Shown here: positions 11,456 through 24,364 of the stretch, piece after piece
How the letters are laid out: each line of letters starts with the position of its first letter
Position numbering within the stretch: the first letter of the stretch is position 1
DNA from: Callaeas wilsoni
Taxonomy: Eukaryota; Chordata; Aves; Passeriformes; Callaeidae
Length of the DNA: 64,000 nt
Assembly: GCA_013398955.1 (NCBI GenBank)
Contig: VWPU01009550.1
Span: 1-64,000 of the forward strand
Direction: 5' to 3'
Notes under the pieces: model-generated
Told to the model about the DNA's origin: nothing
Seen by the model: only the letters and a program-made list of their open reading frames with translations
Databases searched by the model: none
Position numbers and translations under genes: made by a program

Positions 11456-13335
11456 GGCTGAGCCTGCAGAGGGTAACGAGCCCTTCCCTCCTGATCCACA
11501 GCCTGTACTCCCAGAATTCAGAGGTATTTTGGAAGAGACAAGCATTTTGAACCTCTCTTTATAGCTTTAATTAGCATTATTGTCTGTACAGATATGTTAG
11601 TGGTAGTTTTCTTCACACAGATCCGGAAAGTAGATTGTAATAAATATCAACATTTTAAAAAACCCTGTTATATTGGCTCCTGAGTATTTGCTCCTCACCC
11701 AGCCAGTGACACATCCTACCAACCCTGCAGTTTCCTCTATAGCTTAGTGAAGTGTAGAGGTGTGCATTTTCAAATATATTATGGTTTTTTTGTTCATGAA
11801 AACTTCCAGGAAAGCAGCACTTCTTTGATTTATACATTTTTACACATCAAAATAAACCAGCAGTGTTTCTTTTTGTGCCCAGCAAGCTGAGAGGGTGGAG
11901 TTTCAGGAGGCAGTTTTAGGACACCTGAAATATCTTGAAGAAATGTTAAGCAAGTGCTATATTTGGCAAAGAAGTGTATTGGTGACTTGGTGAAAGTCCT
12001 GAAAATAGTAACAGCAACAATATTATTTTTCTGATCTTTACTCCTGCGGAGTCCCTTAATTTTTCATGGAAAATAAATTTGAATTCTTTTAAGTCATCAA
12101 GCTATTTATTTTTCCTAGAGGGGACTCTAACATGGATCCTCTGATCACTGCTAATTCTCTTTTTTTTTTTCCTAAACGAGAAAACAAATGACAAAAAGAA
12201 ATGAGACGAATCTGAAATTTTGTGAAAATTCAATAGGCTTTACTTTTTTCCTATTTCTTACCTTCGCTGGATATCTTTTTCATCTACCCACTAATCTAAC
12301 TTTCTTTACATTTTGTTTTTACTTAAATAAACATTAAGTATACTTGCCTACAGTAAGCTCTCTTGTTTTATTCTCTTTGCTCTCCTTTCCTGTACAATAA
12401 GCCCATTAATTTTTAATACTTTATTTTCTGAGTTTTCTCTTTTGTTATTTGATTCTTAATGAATTCTCTCTTAAGCTTACAATATCAATGCTTATTTATT
12501 ATGGATGTATTGTATAGAAACATTTTTACTGTGATTTGATTTTTCATCAGAAGACCTTGAAGTTCACTTTATATAGAAGTAATGACAAAAAAAAATCCTT
12601 GGGAAATAATCCACTCAAAATAAATATAGATAATTCAGGAGAGGGGAAAGAAACCCAAATCCAAAAAACAAAGAACAACAATGACAGTAAACTGGGAAGA
12701 TATTTTTGGAAATAAAAGAAATCTGTTGTAAAAGACAACCTACATTAAACCTGGCATTCTTATGTGGTTTGGTCTATTTTTTTTTTGTTGGATTCCAAGA
12801 TAAGTTGCTTAAATATTTTATAAGCCAAAAATTCTCATGGAGATTGTGTCAATCAAAGGAAAATTATTTTCTACATTTATAATTACACCAGTAAAAGAAA
12901 GAAGGTGTCTTGGTCAGTGGGACTACAGAGCACCACTCTTGTATCCGTTCAGTTTATACTCAGTTAGGAATGTAATTCATAAGAAATACAAGGAGGAACA
13001 GAGCTCCAGGCAGTTCAGGAAACACTGATCAGAGAGCTGTTACTGAGACACAGGTGAGCAAGGCAAAAATCTGGAGTGCTCCTTTGGTGCCTAGCCTCCC
13101 TAATCCCCTTTTTCCATGGTTTCTGGCTGTGTGTGCTGAAGTGGGGATGAAAGAAGATGCAGCCAGGTATTTAGATCCAAAGATTAGATTTTGGGAAATT
13201 TTAATGTTGATATACTTTTAAACTTCGATAATTATCACAAAATCCTAAATATGATATACAGCAGTGATTCCAGGTGCTACCTGGTAGAAAATGTTTCTTA
13301 AATAACTATTTACTCCTATTTTTTAAATGACAGTG
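11456..13335. other. unique AT-rich DNA, no gene recognised
   Basis: Strongly AT-rich, with poly-T/poly-A runs near 12160, 12588 and 12778. A consensus splice donor occurs at 13053 (CACAG|GTGAGC), but frames upstream are interrupted. Nothing else is supported. Confidence 0.5.
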
Positions 13336-13339
13336 CTTT

Positions 13340-13478
13340 GATAACAATTCCAGCTCAGGCACTGTAGGTCTGATTTCAGATGATCTTGGACAAGTAGCTT
13401 AGCTATTCTCAGCTTCTGTGCTTTCCCAGCTAAGTGGGGCATTGTCAGGATGAATTCATTGATTAGGATCACTAAAAG
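13340..13478 (+). mobile_element. MIR SINE relic
   Basis: The order GATCTTGGACAAGTAGCTTAG, CTTCTGTGCTTTCCCAGCTAA, GTGGGGCATTGTCAGGATGAATTC matches the MIR core and 3' half (GACCTTGGGCAAGTCACTTAA ... CTGTGCCTCAGTTTCC ... AAATGGGG ... GTGAGGATTAAATGA), with considerable decay. MIR is an ancient tRNA-derived SINE shared across amniotes. Such relics in birds are old and some have been kept as regulatory sequence. Confidence 0.55.
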
Positions 13479-13663
13479 GAGGCCCTACAGCTGGATTTTA
13501 GGCAGATTCACAGGCTACAGTAGTTTTCAGAAGAGTAACAATAGTGTGAAAAGATGTCAGCAGTGTTTCATGGCATAACTGGACCAGGAAATAAATAAAC
13601 AATGAATAAAGAAAGAGTTGGGAAACACTTGAAGAAGCTTGAAGTTTTAAACCAGACACTTAC

Positions 13664-13755
13664 CTGCTGATTTATACCAATTCTTCCAGAACTCTTGAGC
13701 ATAACTTGAAAACTCCCTGCATGCTTTCTGAATAATGGGGCAGAACAAGCCCATG
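13664..13755 (-). other. candidate internal exon (minus strand), product unknown
   Basis: A 92-base minus-strand segment is preceded by an acceptor-like sequence (CTATTAATTGCTCACAG, with a branch-point-like TTAAT) and followed by a near-consensus donor (CAG|GTAAGTGT). It is open in one frame for 30 codons, starting with an ATG one base after the acceptor. The predicted peptide begins MGLFCPIIQKACREF and ends in a W/Y-rich stretch. I recognise no family. Chance co-occurrence of splice sites and a short open frame is quite possible in 64 kb. Confidence 0.22.
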
Positions 13756-16700
13756 CTGTGAGCAATTAATAGAATGGTTTTTGAATTTTTGTCAGGGTCA
13801 GCATTTTTTTTTGAATACTGGTGTAGAATAGATACTTAGTTTTGTAAAACAGTATCAGGTATTTCAGAGATGCTCCAATGGAAACAAAACTACTTCTTTC
13901 TTACCAAAAATCAAGAGAACACTGATGTTTTCATTTGGTGAAGCTGTTATTTTGACTGGAATGGATTCATGTCCTCCTGAGTATCAGTCTGAGTTCTGGA
14001 TGCAAACGGATGCAGAAGGCTCAAGAGAGAGCTCAGCTGGAAGAGCTCCATCCCTTTTGGAGCTCTAGCCAGAAACTCCCCCTGGGTCTCACCTTGCTGA
14101 GAGCACACAGCCAGCTCTGTCACACTGGAGCACATCTGTGCCCTTCCCGGCCCTCCACCAGCCTGCCTCTGGGTTTTCTGTTTGCAACACAATTCCACGT
14201 GAGGAGAATTCCATTTGGATTTGAGTATGACAGCACAGCTAAGCACTAGGCAATAACTGGTGGGGGTAATTTTACCAGTGAAGCAGGAGATAGCTGTGCA
14301 TCCTCTGAGTCTTATTTATAACACACCACTTGTGTTCTTTGTACTCACTCTGAAGAGTCAGGATAAAAATTGGGTTATTTATACAAACTTGCCCTGAAGG
14401 GAGAATACTTGAAGAGACTGTTCCATTCTTCTGTCACTTCTCCTTAATTTCTGGGAGTTAATTGTAACCAATGCAGTCTAGATATGAGAGAGACAGGAAT
14501 CTGGACTAAGTAAATAAACCTCTTCCTCTAAACCTGGGTTTCTCTTGCATGTTAGGTTTTGTTGTCTCCTAAAAAAGCCTCTCAAACTTGTGATAAATTG
14601 CGTATAAAAATTGGGAGAGATAATTTCGTGTAAATGTATCTGACTGTTCTGTGTGCACAAGTGTGATTTTTCACACTCAATGTGGGTCTTGATTGTTTTC
14701 TCATGAAGGAGAAAGCTTATCCTAGAAATTAAAAACTTGGTTTGAAACCTGAGTGAGATGATCACTAACCTCAGCCTGGCAAAAACTGTCCATGTAGCTG
14801 TAAGTCACAACAGGGCTGCTGTGCCACAGCTTCAGGCTGGTCAGCCCGCTCTTGATCTTACTCCCCTGTGCTTCACAGGAGTCATTTTTAGCTGAACATT
14901 TCCAGCTGCCTTTGCAAAGCCTTTGTGCCAACTTGTGCTTTCAGTAGGAGCCTTCCTGAGCCATGGCTTCTCATCCCTACCTACACACACCTCCTTCCAT
15001 TGCAGATCTTTACCATCAGGGAGCCAATGCAGTAAGAAACCATCAAAACTTTCCTTCGTGCCTTGTAAGCACTAATGAAGACGTGCTCCTTTCAGAATCT
15101 GCTTTTTGTTCATGCCAGAAAGTGTGGAATTTAATGCCTGTGTAGCTGACATTTTATACAATTTACATTCTATTGCTGGAAATGTTTCTTACCTCTTGGG
15201 TAAACACTATCAAGAATATACCATGTTTTTCCTCCAGACAAGGTCATGGATGAGAAATGAACAGAAATGCTGTCAGGCCCCGAATCCATGTAACAGTTTT
15301 GACTAGTTGTTTTCTAACATGCTGCTTTGCCACACAACAAGACAACTCCTTTGCCAAATAGGAGAGAGTGTAACAGTTGTTACCTTTCAACAACTCTTCA
15401 TTTCTGATCAAAAGATAAGGAGGTAATTTTTTGAAATCTGTTAATCTGAAGAAGCTTAGCTGCTAATAGTTCCCAGAATCCTTTCGCTCTGTGTGCCATG
15501 TTCCGTCTTCGCAATGATCAAAAGTGAGGGAACTCTGCTGATCAAAAATAAAGGAACACGTTATTTTGACACTTTGAGATAAACTTTCCTTTCCTTGCTG
15601 ATGAGGATTCAGAAATTGTACATCACCCTACAACAATTCAGTAAGTCTGCTAAAGAATGCAAATGTTCCACCTTGTAAAACATCCACGGGGAGAGAGGAC
15701 TTGGCGTCCTCCTTCAGGAGGAGAACGGGAATTCAAGTGCTGTAAATTATGTATAGCCAGACAGTGCGTAAGAAAAACATTTAATCTTTAAATGTGAAAA
15801 AAATAGAAATGTGAACCTTGCCTCTGGTAAATAGTAGCTCTTGACAAAATAAATCTCCTGGTCACAGGCAGAGTTCATGTTTGGCTTTTAATTTTTGCTA
15901 GGGAGAAAGGTAGATTGAAATAATCACTGAAGAATGACTATGTGTTTGCAGAAAAGAGGATTTCTCTTCGGCCACTTCAAGAAGAGCAGTAGGTCTGGGC
16001 CTGGTGAAGTTGGAATTTGTTCAGTGTCATTATAAAGCCAAAGACATCCTCAGTAACACCTCTGCTCATGTATCACTTTGCACTAAGATTTTTCTCCATT
16101 TACCTACAGAGCCCTACGACAAGTGCTCAGTGCTGCTCTACACTTACATGGTTATGTTCATACACAACATAGGGGATATTAAATTCATTTTTTTTAATTC
16201 CCACAAACCCACTAGAAATACTTGACAGAAAATGCCTGCATGAAAAAAGCCTGTGACATTCCAGGCATATGAGGAAACCAGCCCTGACCTTTCCCTTTGT
16301 ATTGGTCGATGAAGGTGAAGAGCAGCTCCATTTATACCTGATCTCCCGCAGATACCAACTGTACATTATCCTATGGAGCTTCTGTGCTGAAAGACCAGTT
16401 AATTTGGGCAAATTTCTGAAGTTCTTCTGGCACCAGCAGATATTGGCTTCAGTTCACCTTTGGATTTATTTGTCAGTCTTGGAGGAGAGAATAAAGGTCC
16501 CACACAACACGGAGATCACTATCGTAGCTTGTTGGTGGACCTTTAGCTTCTAAACACTAGAGGGGTTTCTTCTCATTTATTCTGGTGGGTAGATGGATCT
16601 GACAGGGAACAGAAAGGAGTTTTCTTTTTTTTTTTCTGGATCAGCAAGTACAACTGGCAACATGCTTATGTCAGAGGTTTTGTTTCTAGAAAACTGCATG

Positions 16701-17079
16701 TGTGGGCTGACCGGAGCTGTTCATGAAATTACAGCCATTTCATACAGCCATTTCTGAAAAATATTAAAAAAACCCAAACAAACAAACCACTATGCCCTCA
16801 TCTATGTGTTTGAATAATCTATCACTTACTTCATCATGGCCACTCCTCTAAATTAAACTGTCTTAATTTCTCCTCTTAGGACTTGCTGCTGTGGAGGTTT
16901 TGCCAACACCAGCATAGCTACACTTAGGAATGACTGTAGAGCTGTGTGTAATCTTGCCTCTAGTAGCTCAGCACTCTCATGTTCTCTCCTGCCTCTTGTT
17001 CCTCTGCTCTTTCCAGTCCGGTAATCACGTTCTCTTGATTTTCAGCTCTGTGTGCCTGGAAAGATCCTTCTGATCTCAT
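13756..17079. other. unique DNA, no gene recognised
   Basis: Mixed sequence with several ORFs of 60-100 codons, none resembling a known protein. No clear repeat family. A poly-T run occurs at about 16626. Confidence 0.5.
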
Positions 17080-17300
17080 ATGCAGGCACCCTCTCTCTTC
17101 CTTTGAATTCCTTGCTGAAACATTTCTTCAGACAATTATATCTACCCTTTATTTATAATCAGTGATCTCTCCTGAACTGTTGCCTCTTGTCTTGTCTTGT
17201 TTTTATCTCATATCAGATTATAAGATCTTTGAGTAAGGGAATATGTCTTGCTATGTCTTTGTAAAACGCTTTATAAACTTACAGTGACAGCCACGATAAT
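17080..17300 (+). mobile_element. ancient L2/L3 (CR1-type) LINE 3' end
   Basis: The tail AGATTATAAGATCTTTGAGT, then AAGGGAATATGTCTTG and GTAAAACGCTTTATAAACTTACAGTG, follows the pattern of old L2/L3-type LINE 3' ends (AGATTGTAAGCTCTTTGAGGGCAGGGA...TGTCTT...GTAAAGCGCT). The upstream part (CTTTGAATTCCTTGCTGAAACATTTCTTCAGA) matches their CCTTCAAATCCCTCCTCAAAACTCACTTCTTC segment. The copy is heavily diverged, so the family label is approximate. Confidence 0.5.
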
Positions 17301-20119
17301 TCCTGGTACATTTCCACTCAGATCAAGGAATTACTACTTACCGATTCTGGGCAGCACACGCTCCCGTGGGCTAGTGAATTCAGGTTTATCAGGGCACTAG
17401 ACTATCCTGATAATTAAAATTTGCTATTGTGATCATCAGAAGTGGTGTGACTGTTCCTCGCATTAATTCACCGCGGCTCCTCCTGACCTGAATACGTCTG
17501 TCAGCGGCTCCGACAGAGCAGGGTGCGCTGCCTGCTCCGGCAGCGGGGCTGGGGAGCAGCACAGGAGGAAACAGAGGAGGCTACTGCCTCTGCATCATTG
17601 TTAGACTTGCCTTTTCTTTTCTTTTCTTTTTTCCTTGCCTTTTCATTGAACTTGAAAAATAATTTCTGTCAGATGTTAAGAAAGGCAAGGCTTCCATCTC
17701 CAGCTCCGTGGCTAGGGAGCTGCATGGAAGCAACCAGAACTTCCTTCTGAGGCATCAGTTTCTTTACAAAAATGCAGAGAGGCCAGTTGTTCTCTGGGAA
17801 TGAAAAGCTGAACAGCTATCCTGCCATAAAGTCTTAATGGCTGTATATGCTGCTTGTTTTATACTATTTATCAGAAATTCCAGGCTCATTTCTGTGCTTT
17901 GCCAGAGCACATTTAAGTCAGAGTTTCACTACAGTTCCAAGGAGGGAGGCTAATAAATTACAATAAAACATTATATTGTACCTCCAAGTTGTCAGTGACT
18001 GAATGCTTAAATTGCAGTAACTAGCAAGTGATATTTTTCTTGGTGGAAAACAAAGGAATTTTTCTCCCCAGTTTTGCAGTATGAGGTTTAGAGCAAATCA
18101 TGGGATTCATTCAGTACTATAAATATAATCTGCTTGTAATATGTATTACAGTCCTCATTAAACTTTCAAGAATAGCTACAATATTTGCTGTGGAAACAGC
18201 CCTCTCCCCTCTAACTTTCATCTTATATCTATCAGCAGAAAGCTGATCTGAATCTGAGCTGAATCTCTTCATAAAATGAATTCATCCCTTCCCTGACCCT
18301 CCCTTGTCACCATTCTTAGTTTGCTACTCAGAAGTAGAGCTGGGTCACTAATTCAGGAAACTCTGTGTGTACTACTGGTTTCCAAAAGGCTTTGTAAATT
18401 TTAATAGAGACAAGGGTACTTTCTCCATCACATTTGGCCCCATGGAAACTCATATCAAGTATTTCCTTCCAAACCCATTAGTAGTGATTTGCAATAGTCC
18501 AATTTAGAGGTCACTTAAGCATGAAAACAGTGTACAAGAAAGTGTATAATGAAACAATATCAGTAATAGCATATTTAAATGAACAATGTCAGTAATAGCA
18601 TATTTTAAATGTTTCATTAAGTCTGAATTGTTATAGTGTAGTACTGCTGTGAAATAGCAGCTACTTTCACTAAGATTCCTTTTATATCTGTATTACTGAG
18701 GCACAGAAACCAAAAGATTATAAAAGTCAAAATATTTTTATTAATCATGTGTTTTAGAACATTTGTATGCTGGATGACTTGGTTTATATGTCTTTATATA
18801 GTCAATAATCCTAGATTAGATCCAATTAATATAAATTCAGTGTGTTTTTTATGGAGGCAGTGCAAGGATGAACATTTTGTAGTCTTGCATATTAAATTAA
18901 AACAATTAAAATACTTCTTTATTGCTTTCAGAAAACTATTATCCCAACAACATAGATTGTCAGTGTCCTGATTTAAAGGCATGGAGCAAACAAAAATTTC
19001 CATCATAACCTATCAATTAATTTTATTCTTGCTAAGCAAGGCTGTCCAGTTCACTGGGCTGTGCTTTTGGCATTGCTGAGTGGCACGGGGTCAGCCACTC
19101 CCCGGAGAAAACTGGGGAGAGGGACGTGGCTCAGACACATTGCTCTCCTTAAGGCACACGTTGTGGTGGAGAGAAGAGAGTATTCATTTGGGACATTTCT
19201 TCCCAAAACCATTGCATGAAGGCCTTCTGTTCTTCCTAACTTTTCCTTAGCTGAAGAGAGTGAGTGAGACTGCACTAGGCCCAGAGTTAAACCCAAAATA
19301 TTCTTGGCCTAGGTGGCACTGCCTTCTTTACAACAATACCCAGGCTAGCAGTACATTAGCTGGATTTAGTTGTTGAACAGCATAAACTGATCTCATCCCA
19401 TCAACACAGTATGGCCATGGAAGCTCCTACCAGCTGAGGATCTGGTCTTTCCTTCTGCAATGAAACTGCAGATTATTCAAGAACACTGCAGTACTGAGAC
19501 CTGGTTAAAAATTGCGTGAGTGCTCGTTTTGTGAGGTTTTTTCCCCCTTTTTTTCCAGCAAAGTCCAGTGCAACAAACCCGCTGTAAACTGATTTGGCTT
19601 TTGGAAGCAGCAGTTTTGAATCTGTGAGCTTCTGAAAACTGGAATGTTTTTGGCTGAAAACTGTTTCCAAGAGAAGAAAAGGAAACAACTCCAAAGCTCT
19701 GGACTATATATATTTCTATTATTATCTTATAAGCAATAAATCCAAGGTAGATGGGAAGACATGAACTCCCAGAACCAGCAGAGAGGCAGAACCTTGTCCT
19801 GGTTACCTGGACTGGCTCTGGCCCCACAGTAATGTTTATAGGGCTCCTCACCGCTTGAGTTCCTGGCTGAGGCCAGTGGTGGCTCAGGCAGTTGTGTCCT
19901 CACCCCTCATGCAATGATGGAGCTTTATAAGGAGAACAGAAAACCTGCATGAAGTAATGGAGATTTTGCTCTATTGTAGAATAATTCTTGGAGCAGAATG
20001 GACATAGTCTATATCTGAACGCAGTGAACGAGCCAGACTTAGCAGGGCCTGCTTGCCCTGTGTGCTGTGAGATTAACATGACTGAGTGCTGAGAGTGTCC
20101 TGGAGGTGTCCGTGAGGAA
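17301..20119. other. unique DNA, no gene recognised
   Basis: Contains a (CTTTT)n-like pyrimidine tract at about 17608-17636 and a small duplicated/inverted structure at 18548-18618 (listed). No coding or RNA gene recognised. Confidence 0.5.
18548..18618. repeat. 29-bp tandem duplication bounded by 9-bp inverted arms
   Basis: ACAATATCAGTAATAGCATA at 18554 recurs as ACAATGTCAGTAATAGCATA at 18583 (period 29). The pair is enclosed by perfect inverted arms AATGAAACA (18548-18556) and TGTTTCATT (18610-18618). This can be read as a small foldback or as the scar of a local duplication. Confidence 0.75.
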
Positions 20120-20570
20120 AGAGGGAGGTTTAACGGGATGCGATAACCGCGAGCTGGGAGGAGGGAGGACACTTGTTTGCCGTATGTTATCCAATTAGTA
20201 GACAGCAGACAGGCTTGATTTTACCTAAGTATCCAATCCTAGAGTTAGTTATAGTGTGTGGACAACGGATGACTAGTTGGAAATGCTACATAATCCTGCT
20301 GGATTTGAACATTAAAGAGAACACTATCTAACCGTATCGGTGTTTGTCGTTACTCGGCTCCCATTCTCAGTGGAGGACCCTGCTTCGCTCTATCATCCAA
20401 TAAAAATACGTGTTGCTTTACTGTCAATTTACACTTTGCTGGCTCCAGATTCCACCTCATCAGATCAATTTTGCTTTCAGCTTCCAGGACAGAGTAATCC
20501 CATAAGCACTGTCTCGACTGCACGAGCTCTCTTGTCTTCTGATCATCTATTGCAGGCAATCGACCAGTTC
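20120..20570. other. CpG-retaining block of unknown origin
   Basis: Although AT-moderate, this block keeps many CpGs (GCGATAACCGCGAG, GCCGTATG, CAACGGATG, ACCGTATCGGTGTTTGTCGTTACTCGG written in parts, TTCGCTC, ATACGTG, CTCGACTGCACGAG), in contrast to the CpG-poor flanks. An AATAAA lies at 20399-20404 followed by a GTGTTGCTTTACTGTC stretch, as in an LTR R/U5 or a 3' end. No convincing TG...CA ends with target duplication were found; a 5-base ACACT repeat at 20169 and 20431 does not give CA at the end. It could be a young LTR, a hypomethylated regulatory element or an exon. Confidence 0.35.
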
Positions 20571-22059
20571 AATCTGACTGAATTGCTCTGGTTTGACTTT
20601 GGTCTGGAGCTCTGCATTTCCTTCTCAAAGAAACCATCAGGATGCAATGCCAGGAGGTTTGTGGATGCAAAGCCAGAGTGTTCCTGCTCAGCCTTTAGTC
20701 TCACCTGTTAGAGCTGTAGTTGATCTTTGTTTCTTCCATAGTCAACTAAGCTTTAAAATACTATCATGGTTCCAGCAAAAAAAGAAATAATTAAATCAGC
20801 TGATACCTATCAATATACATTTCATCAGTCATTTCAGACTGCAAGATTCATCTTGTCCTTAAATCAATATTTGTGTGAAATATGAGCTTTCTACTGGCTC
20901 TAATTCAAATAGGAATATCACCCACCCAGTGTCTTCAATTTTTAAAGAATTAACTTCTGTGATTATGTGGCCTAAATATAAAGTTAAAAAATATTCTTAT
21001 GGATGTTTCTTGTGGGTTTTAGTCCCCAAAATTGACTGGCATAGAACAAAAAAAGAAGTATCTAACAATATAGCATTTTGGAACTGTTTGCTTCATTGGA
21101 CATGCCTTTTATCGTGCATCTCTGACAAGCAAGGTTAAAAAAAGCAATACTGAAACTGTAAAACACCTCTCCTCTTATTTACACCTAATTATACTGTCTG
21201 CTCATTGTACTCAGTATCTCAGAGGACCATGGATATTATTGGTGATTTATCATCACCCCATTGACAGTGCCATGGCATTACTGCAGAGAAGAAGCCAAAT
21301 TCAACCTTCAGGTTATACCTCTTGAAATTGTGTGCTGGTTAGAATCCATCTATTGGACCTGTTTATGACACAATAATTCCTTTCCATTTGGGCTGCATCT
21401 GCTCAACTTATCAAATATTTTTTGAGGACTCAGTGCTTTATGTGGTTTAGTCCCCAGGAGCAGAAGCATAGAACAGCACTGCCAGCTGAAGGTTACCATA
21501 GGGAGATACTAAAAAAATAGGATGTTTTTCTCTTCTGAGGGTGAAAGGAAATAATGTCAGTGACAGGCTGGAAGAGGATGGATATATTTGTAAACTGTGA
21601 CAATAAAAGTTAACACTATAGCAGGAATAAATCAAGCATTCAAGCAGCAGCTCTGGCAAATACACACTCCAGCAGTACTGCACTAGAGGAGTGAGCTTTC
21701 ATATGACAATATCCATGCCAAATTTAGAGGCTAAGGATGCTTTTGTTCCACCTGCCTGTACAAGACTAAAATATAATGTGTATTGCTTGTATTGAACTGC
21801 TTCTGCACATCTGCAGCAGGAAACTTCTTGATGCACTTTTGTAAATAATGGATTCTCTAAAGAGGCACAGCAGAGGTGGAAGGCGTGATATGAATATGTA
21901 TCCTTCAGAAATGGATAAATCAAGTCAACGTTTTAAGGAAAGCTGGCACGAAATAAGTGCAAGCAGCCTGTAGCTAAAACCTCGCCTTTTCTAGATTATC
22001 TGGTTTTTGTTTGGGTGACGTTTGAAGACTGTGTACAATTTTCTAAGATTTCAGAGCAC
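20571..22059. other. unique DNA, no gene recognised
   Basis: No known coding sequence, repeat or RNA gene seen. Confidence 0.5.
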
Positions 22060-22340
22060 CTGGCTTAGCTGCTCGGAGGCCGGAAATCCCAGGCGCATTT
22101 CCAGGGACTCTGGCGGCAAGCATTACAGCACAGCCTGAGAGTTCAGAAGGCAGGCACCACGCGCTTGTGTGCATGCTGCACAGATGGTCCGCAACTCCCT
22201 GCTCACTCGGATGCATCCCGAGGCAGCGGCAGGAGCGCGCATGCCCGGGCCATCTGTGCGGGGCACTCGCCGAGCATCCCACACTTCCCAGGAACATGGC
22301 ACTCGGTGTGCAGACACGTGTGCAGCACTGGGGCGTGTTT
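22060..22340. other. small GC/CpG-rich patch
   Basis: About 280 bases with clustered CpGs (CGGAGGCCGGAAATCCCAGG, ACCACGCGCTTGTG, GGCAGCGGCAGGAGCGCGCA, GGCACTCGCCGAGCAT). No CR1 signature is visible. It might be a short unmethylated regulatory island or GC-rich repeat remnant. Several overlapping 60-100 codon ORFs on both strands are a by-product of the composition. Confidence 0.5.
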
Positions 22341-24288
22341 CTGTCAGGAAGGTCCTGCACAGGAAGAGGGTTTGGGTATCTAGGTGAGGTAATGAGTTTT
22401 CCTAGGAGCTGGAGGCAGAGAAATTAAGTCCGAGCTGAGGTCCCACACACAAACACATAATTTGTGACACAATGGCAGGCTCATTCCCAAGGTCAGAATG
22501 GATTTAATCGTTTTCCCCCTTACACCAGACCTTTCCCTTATCATTCTTATGGCTCCTGCTCTGCCGCTGCATAGTTACAAAATCCTGTTTGTTTATTTTT
22601 TTCCTTTTCTTTGTCACCTGCCGTGCTTTGATCCAGTTCCTCCTGAACAGACTGTGGGTGTCCTTTCTAATCAGACCTTGCAAAGCCTTGTGCAACTTGG
22701 CTGAGACTTCACACTCAAGGCCCTTCACCTCAAAACGCCTGATCAGAGTAAGTAGCAAAGAGACAACACTTGCTGGATATCTGTGTCCTGCCACTAATGA
22801 TGGTGGGGAGCTATTATATGGAGGGTCTTCTCTCTGATGCCCTTGATACATATATGGCAGGAGTCATTTTCACTGCCAGCTTATCTTTCCGCTGTCAGAC
22901 TTTCAGCTTTAATAGGCTCATTAATCATCTGTGTCACTCACTTTCCATTCCTTCCCTGAAGCTTCTCAGCAAAAGTTCCGCTGCTGTGTTTTGCCAGTAC
23001 CTCGGTGTTTTGACAAGGGGATGTAAATGCCACTGTTGAGCGGCTGCTGAACCAGAGAAAGGTTTAATTGGGTTCAACAGGCATCACAGTCTTTGGATGC
23101 TTATGAAGAGCAATAACATGTTTGCCTCAGAGATGGACTCTGGGGAAAGCAGGTTCTGTTTATCATCTGGATCAGGCCTTGTCTTGGCCTGGCTCTTTGG
23201 GCTATTTCTCCCCGAGCACCTTTCATTTCCCTTGAGTTAGCTGCCTGCACTATTTCATCCCAGTTTGACTACACCCATATAGGGTAGAGCCTGACTCCCT
23301 CAAGATTGATGGTCATGGATTTCCACCTTTAATTTTCATTCCTGTCTTCGCATTCGACCTAATAAAAATATATTTACTGGTTCTCAGTTTTCCTTTCACA
23401 TTTGTAATCAATCATACTCAATGTATTACTTAATCCTAAGTCTGGTATTACTGACTCACTTTGTGGTGGAGCCATATGCTAATAGTCTTATGTTAGAGCA
23501 GAAATCAAACCAGCAGTGTTAGCATTTCCAGCTTCAACATTTTTGGGAAGTTTTAAAATACCGATATTTTTAACCCTTTTTTTTAACTATTTTATTCTCA
23601 TTTATCTTGTTTTACACCCTAGCTATTTACAATTCCATTGTTTGTTTTTTTTTGGTTAATATTCTATAGCACCTTTATTTTTTAATATTTTGTAAACATC
23701 TGATGAAGAATGAAAGCCTTCTGAGCTTCACGGTCACCTTCTCAATTCTCCTTCTAACCCTTCTTCCTAACTCTGAAGCACAAAGCTTCAAAATAAAGAG
23801 ACTATTACGTTGAAAAAGATCCCACTAGAAATCACTGATTGATTTTAAAGCATTAGGTCCCTTGAATTAGCGCTTACATATGCTGAAATCTGAATGAGGA
23901 CTGAAGATCCTTAAGTCAGGCCTTGCAGTATCCATATTTTAGTTGCTAATCCCAGGCCCGGAGTAGAGGTTTAAATGCCTCAGTTCACAGGCATAACCTC
24001 ACACAGAACACAGGATGACAGAAGGCTTTGGGTCCTCCCCAAAACAGCCACAACAAACTTCAGGCACTTGGAGAAACCTGGATAACCCTGAGCACAGGGA
24101 GTTTATTAAAGGCTTTAGGGAGTTTCCTTAATTTAGGATCCAGAGCCCAGAAATTGCTTGTGAATAAAGATACCTGTATCTCTTTCCTTCCTTGTATTCC
24201 TCCTCCCTCTCCAGAGAGATAATAGCAGGAGGAGCCTTCCCACACACTCCCTTCGTTGTAAAAGCAGCCAGATAAGCACACTGCTTAC
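22341..24288. other. unique DNA, no gene recognised
   Basis: AT-rich in 23400-23700. No recognisable gene or repeat family. Confidence 0.5.
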
Positions 24289-24364
24289 CTGGGGGAGCTC
24301 TGCCAAGCTCCTGCTCAGAGGAGAGTGCCCAAACACCACCTGAGGCTACCCAGGGTGGTGACAC
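24289..24364 (-). other. candidate internal exon (minus strand), product unknown
   Basis: A 76-base minus-strand segment has a strong acceptor (TATCTATTTTTCCAG) and a strong donor (CCCAG|GTAAGC). It is open in the frame that also stays open upstream, giving a peptide beginning VSPPWVASGGVWALSSEQEL. No family recognised. It could equally be a non-coding RNA exon or a chance pairing of good splice sites. Confidence 0.25.

Noticed and set aside
20169..20435. 257-bp element bounded by ACACT direct repeats
   Set aside because: The putative ends are not TG...CA and show no terminal inverted repeat, so the 5-base repeat is probably chance.
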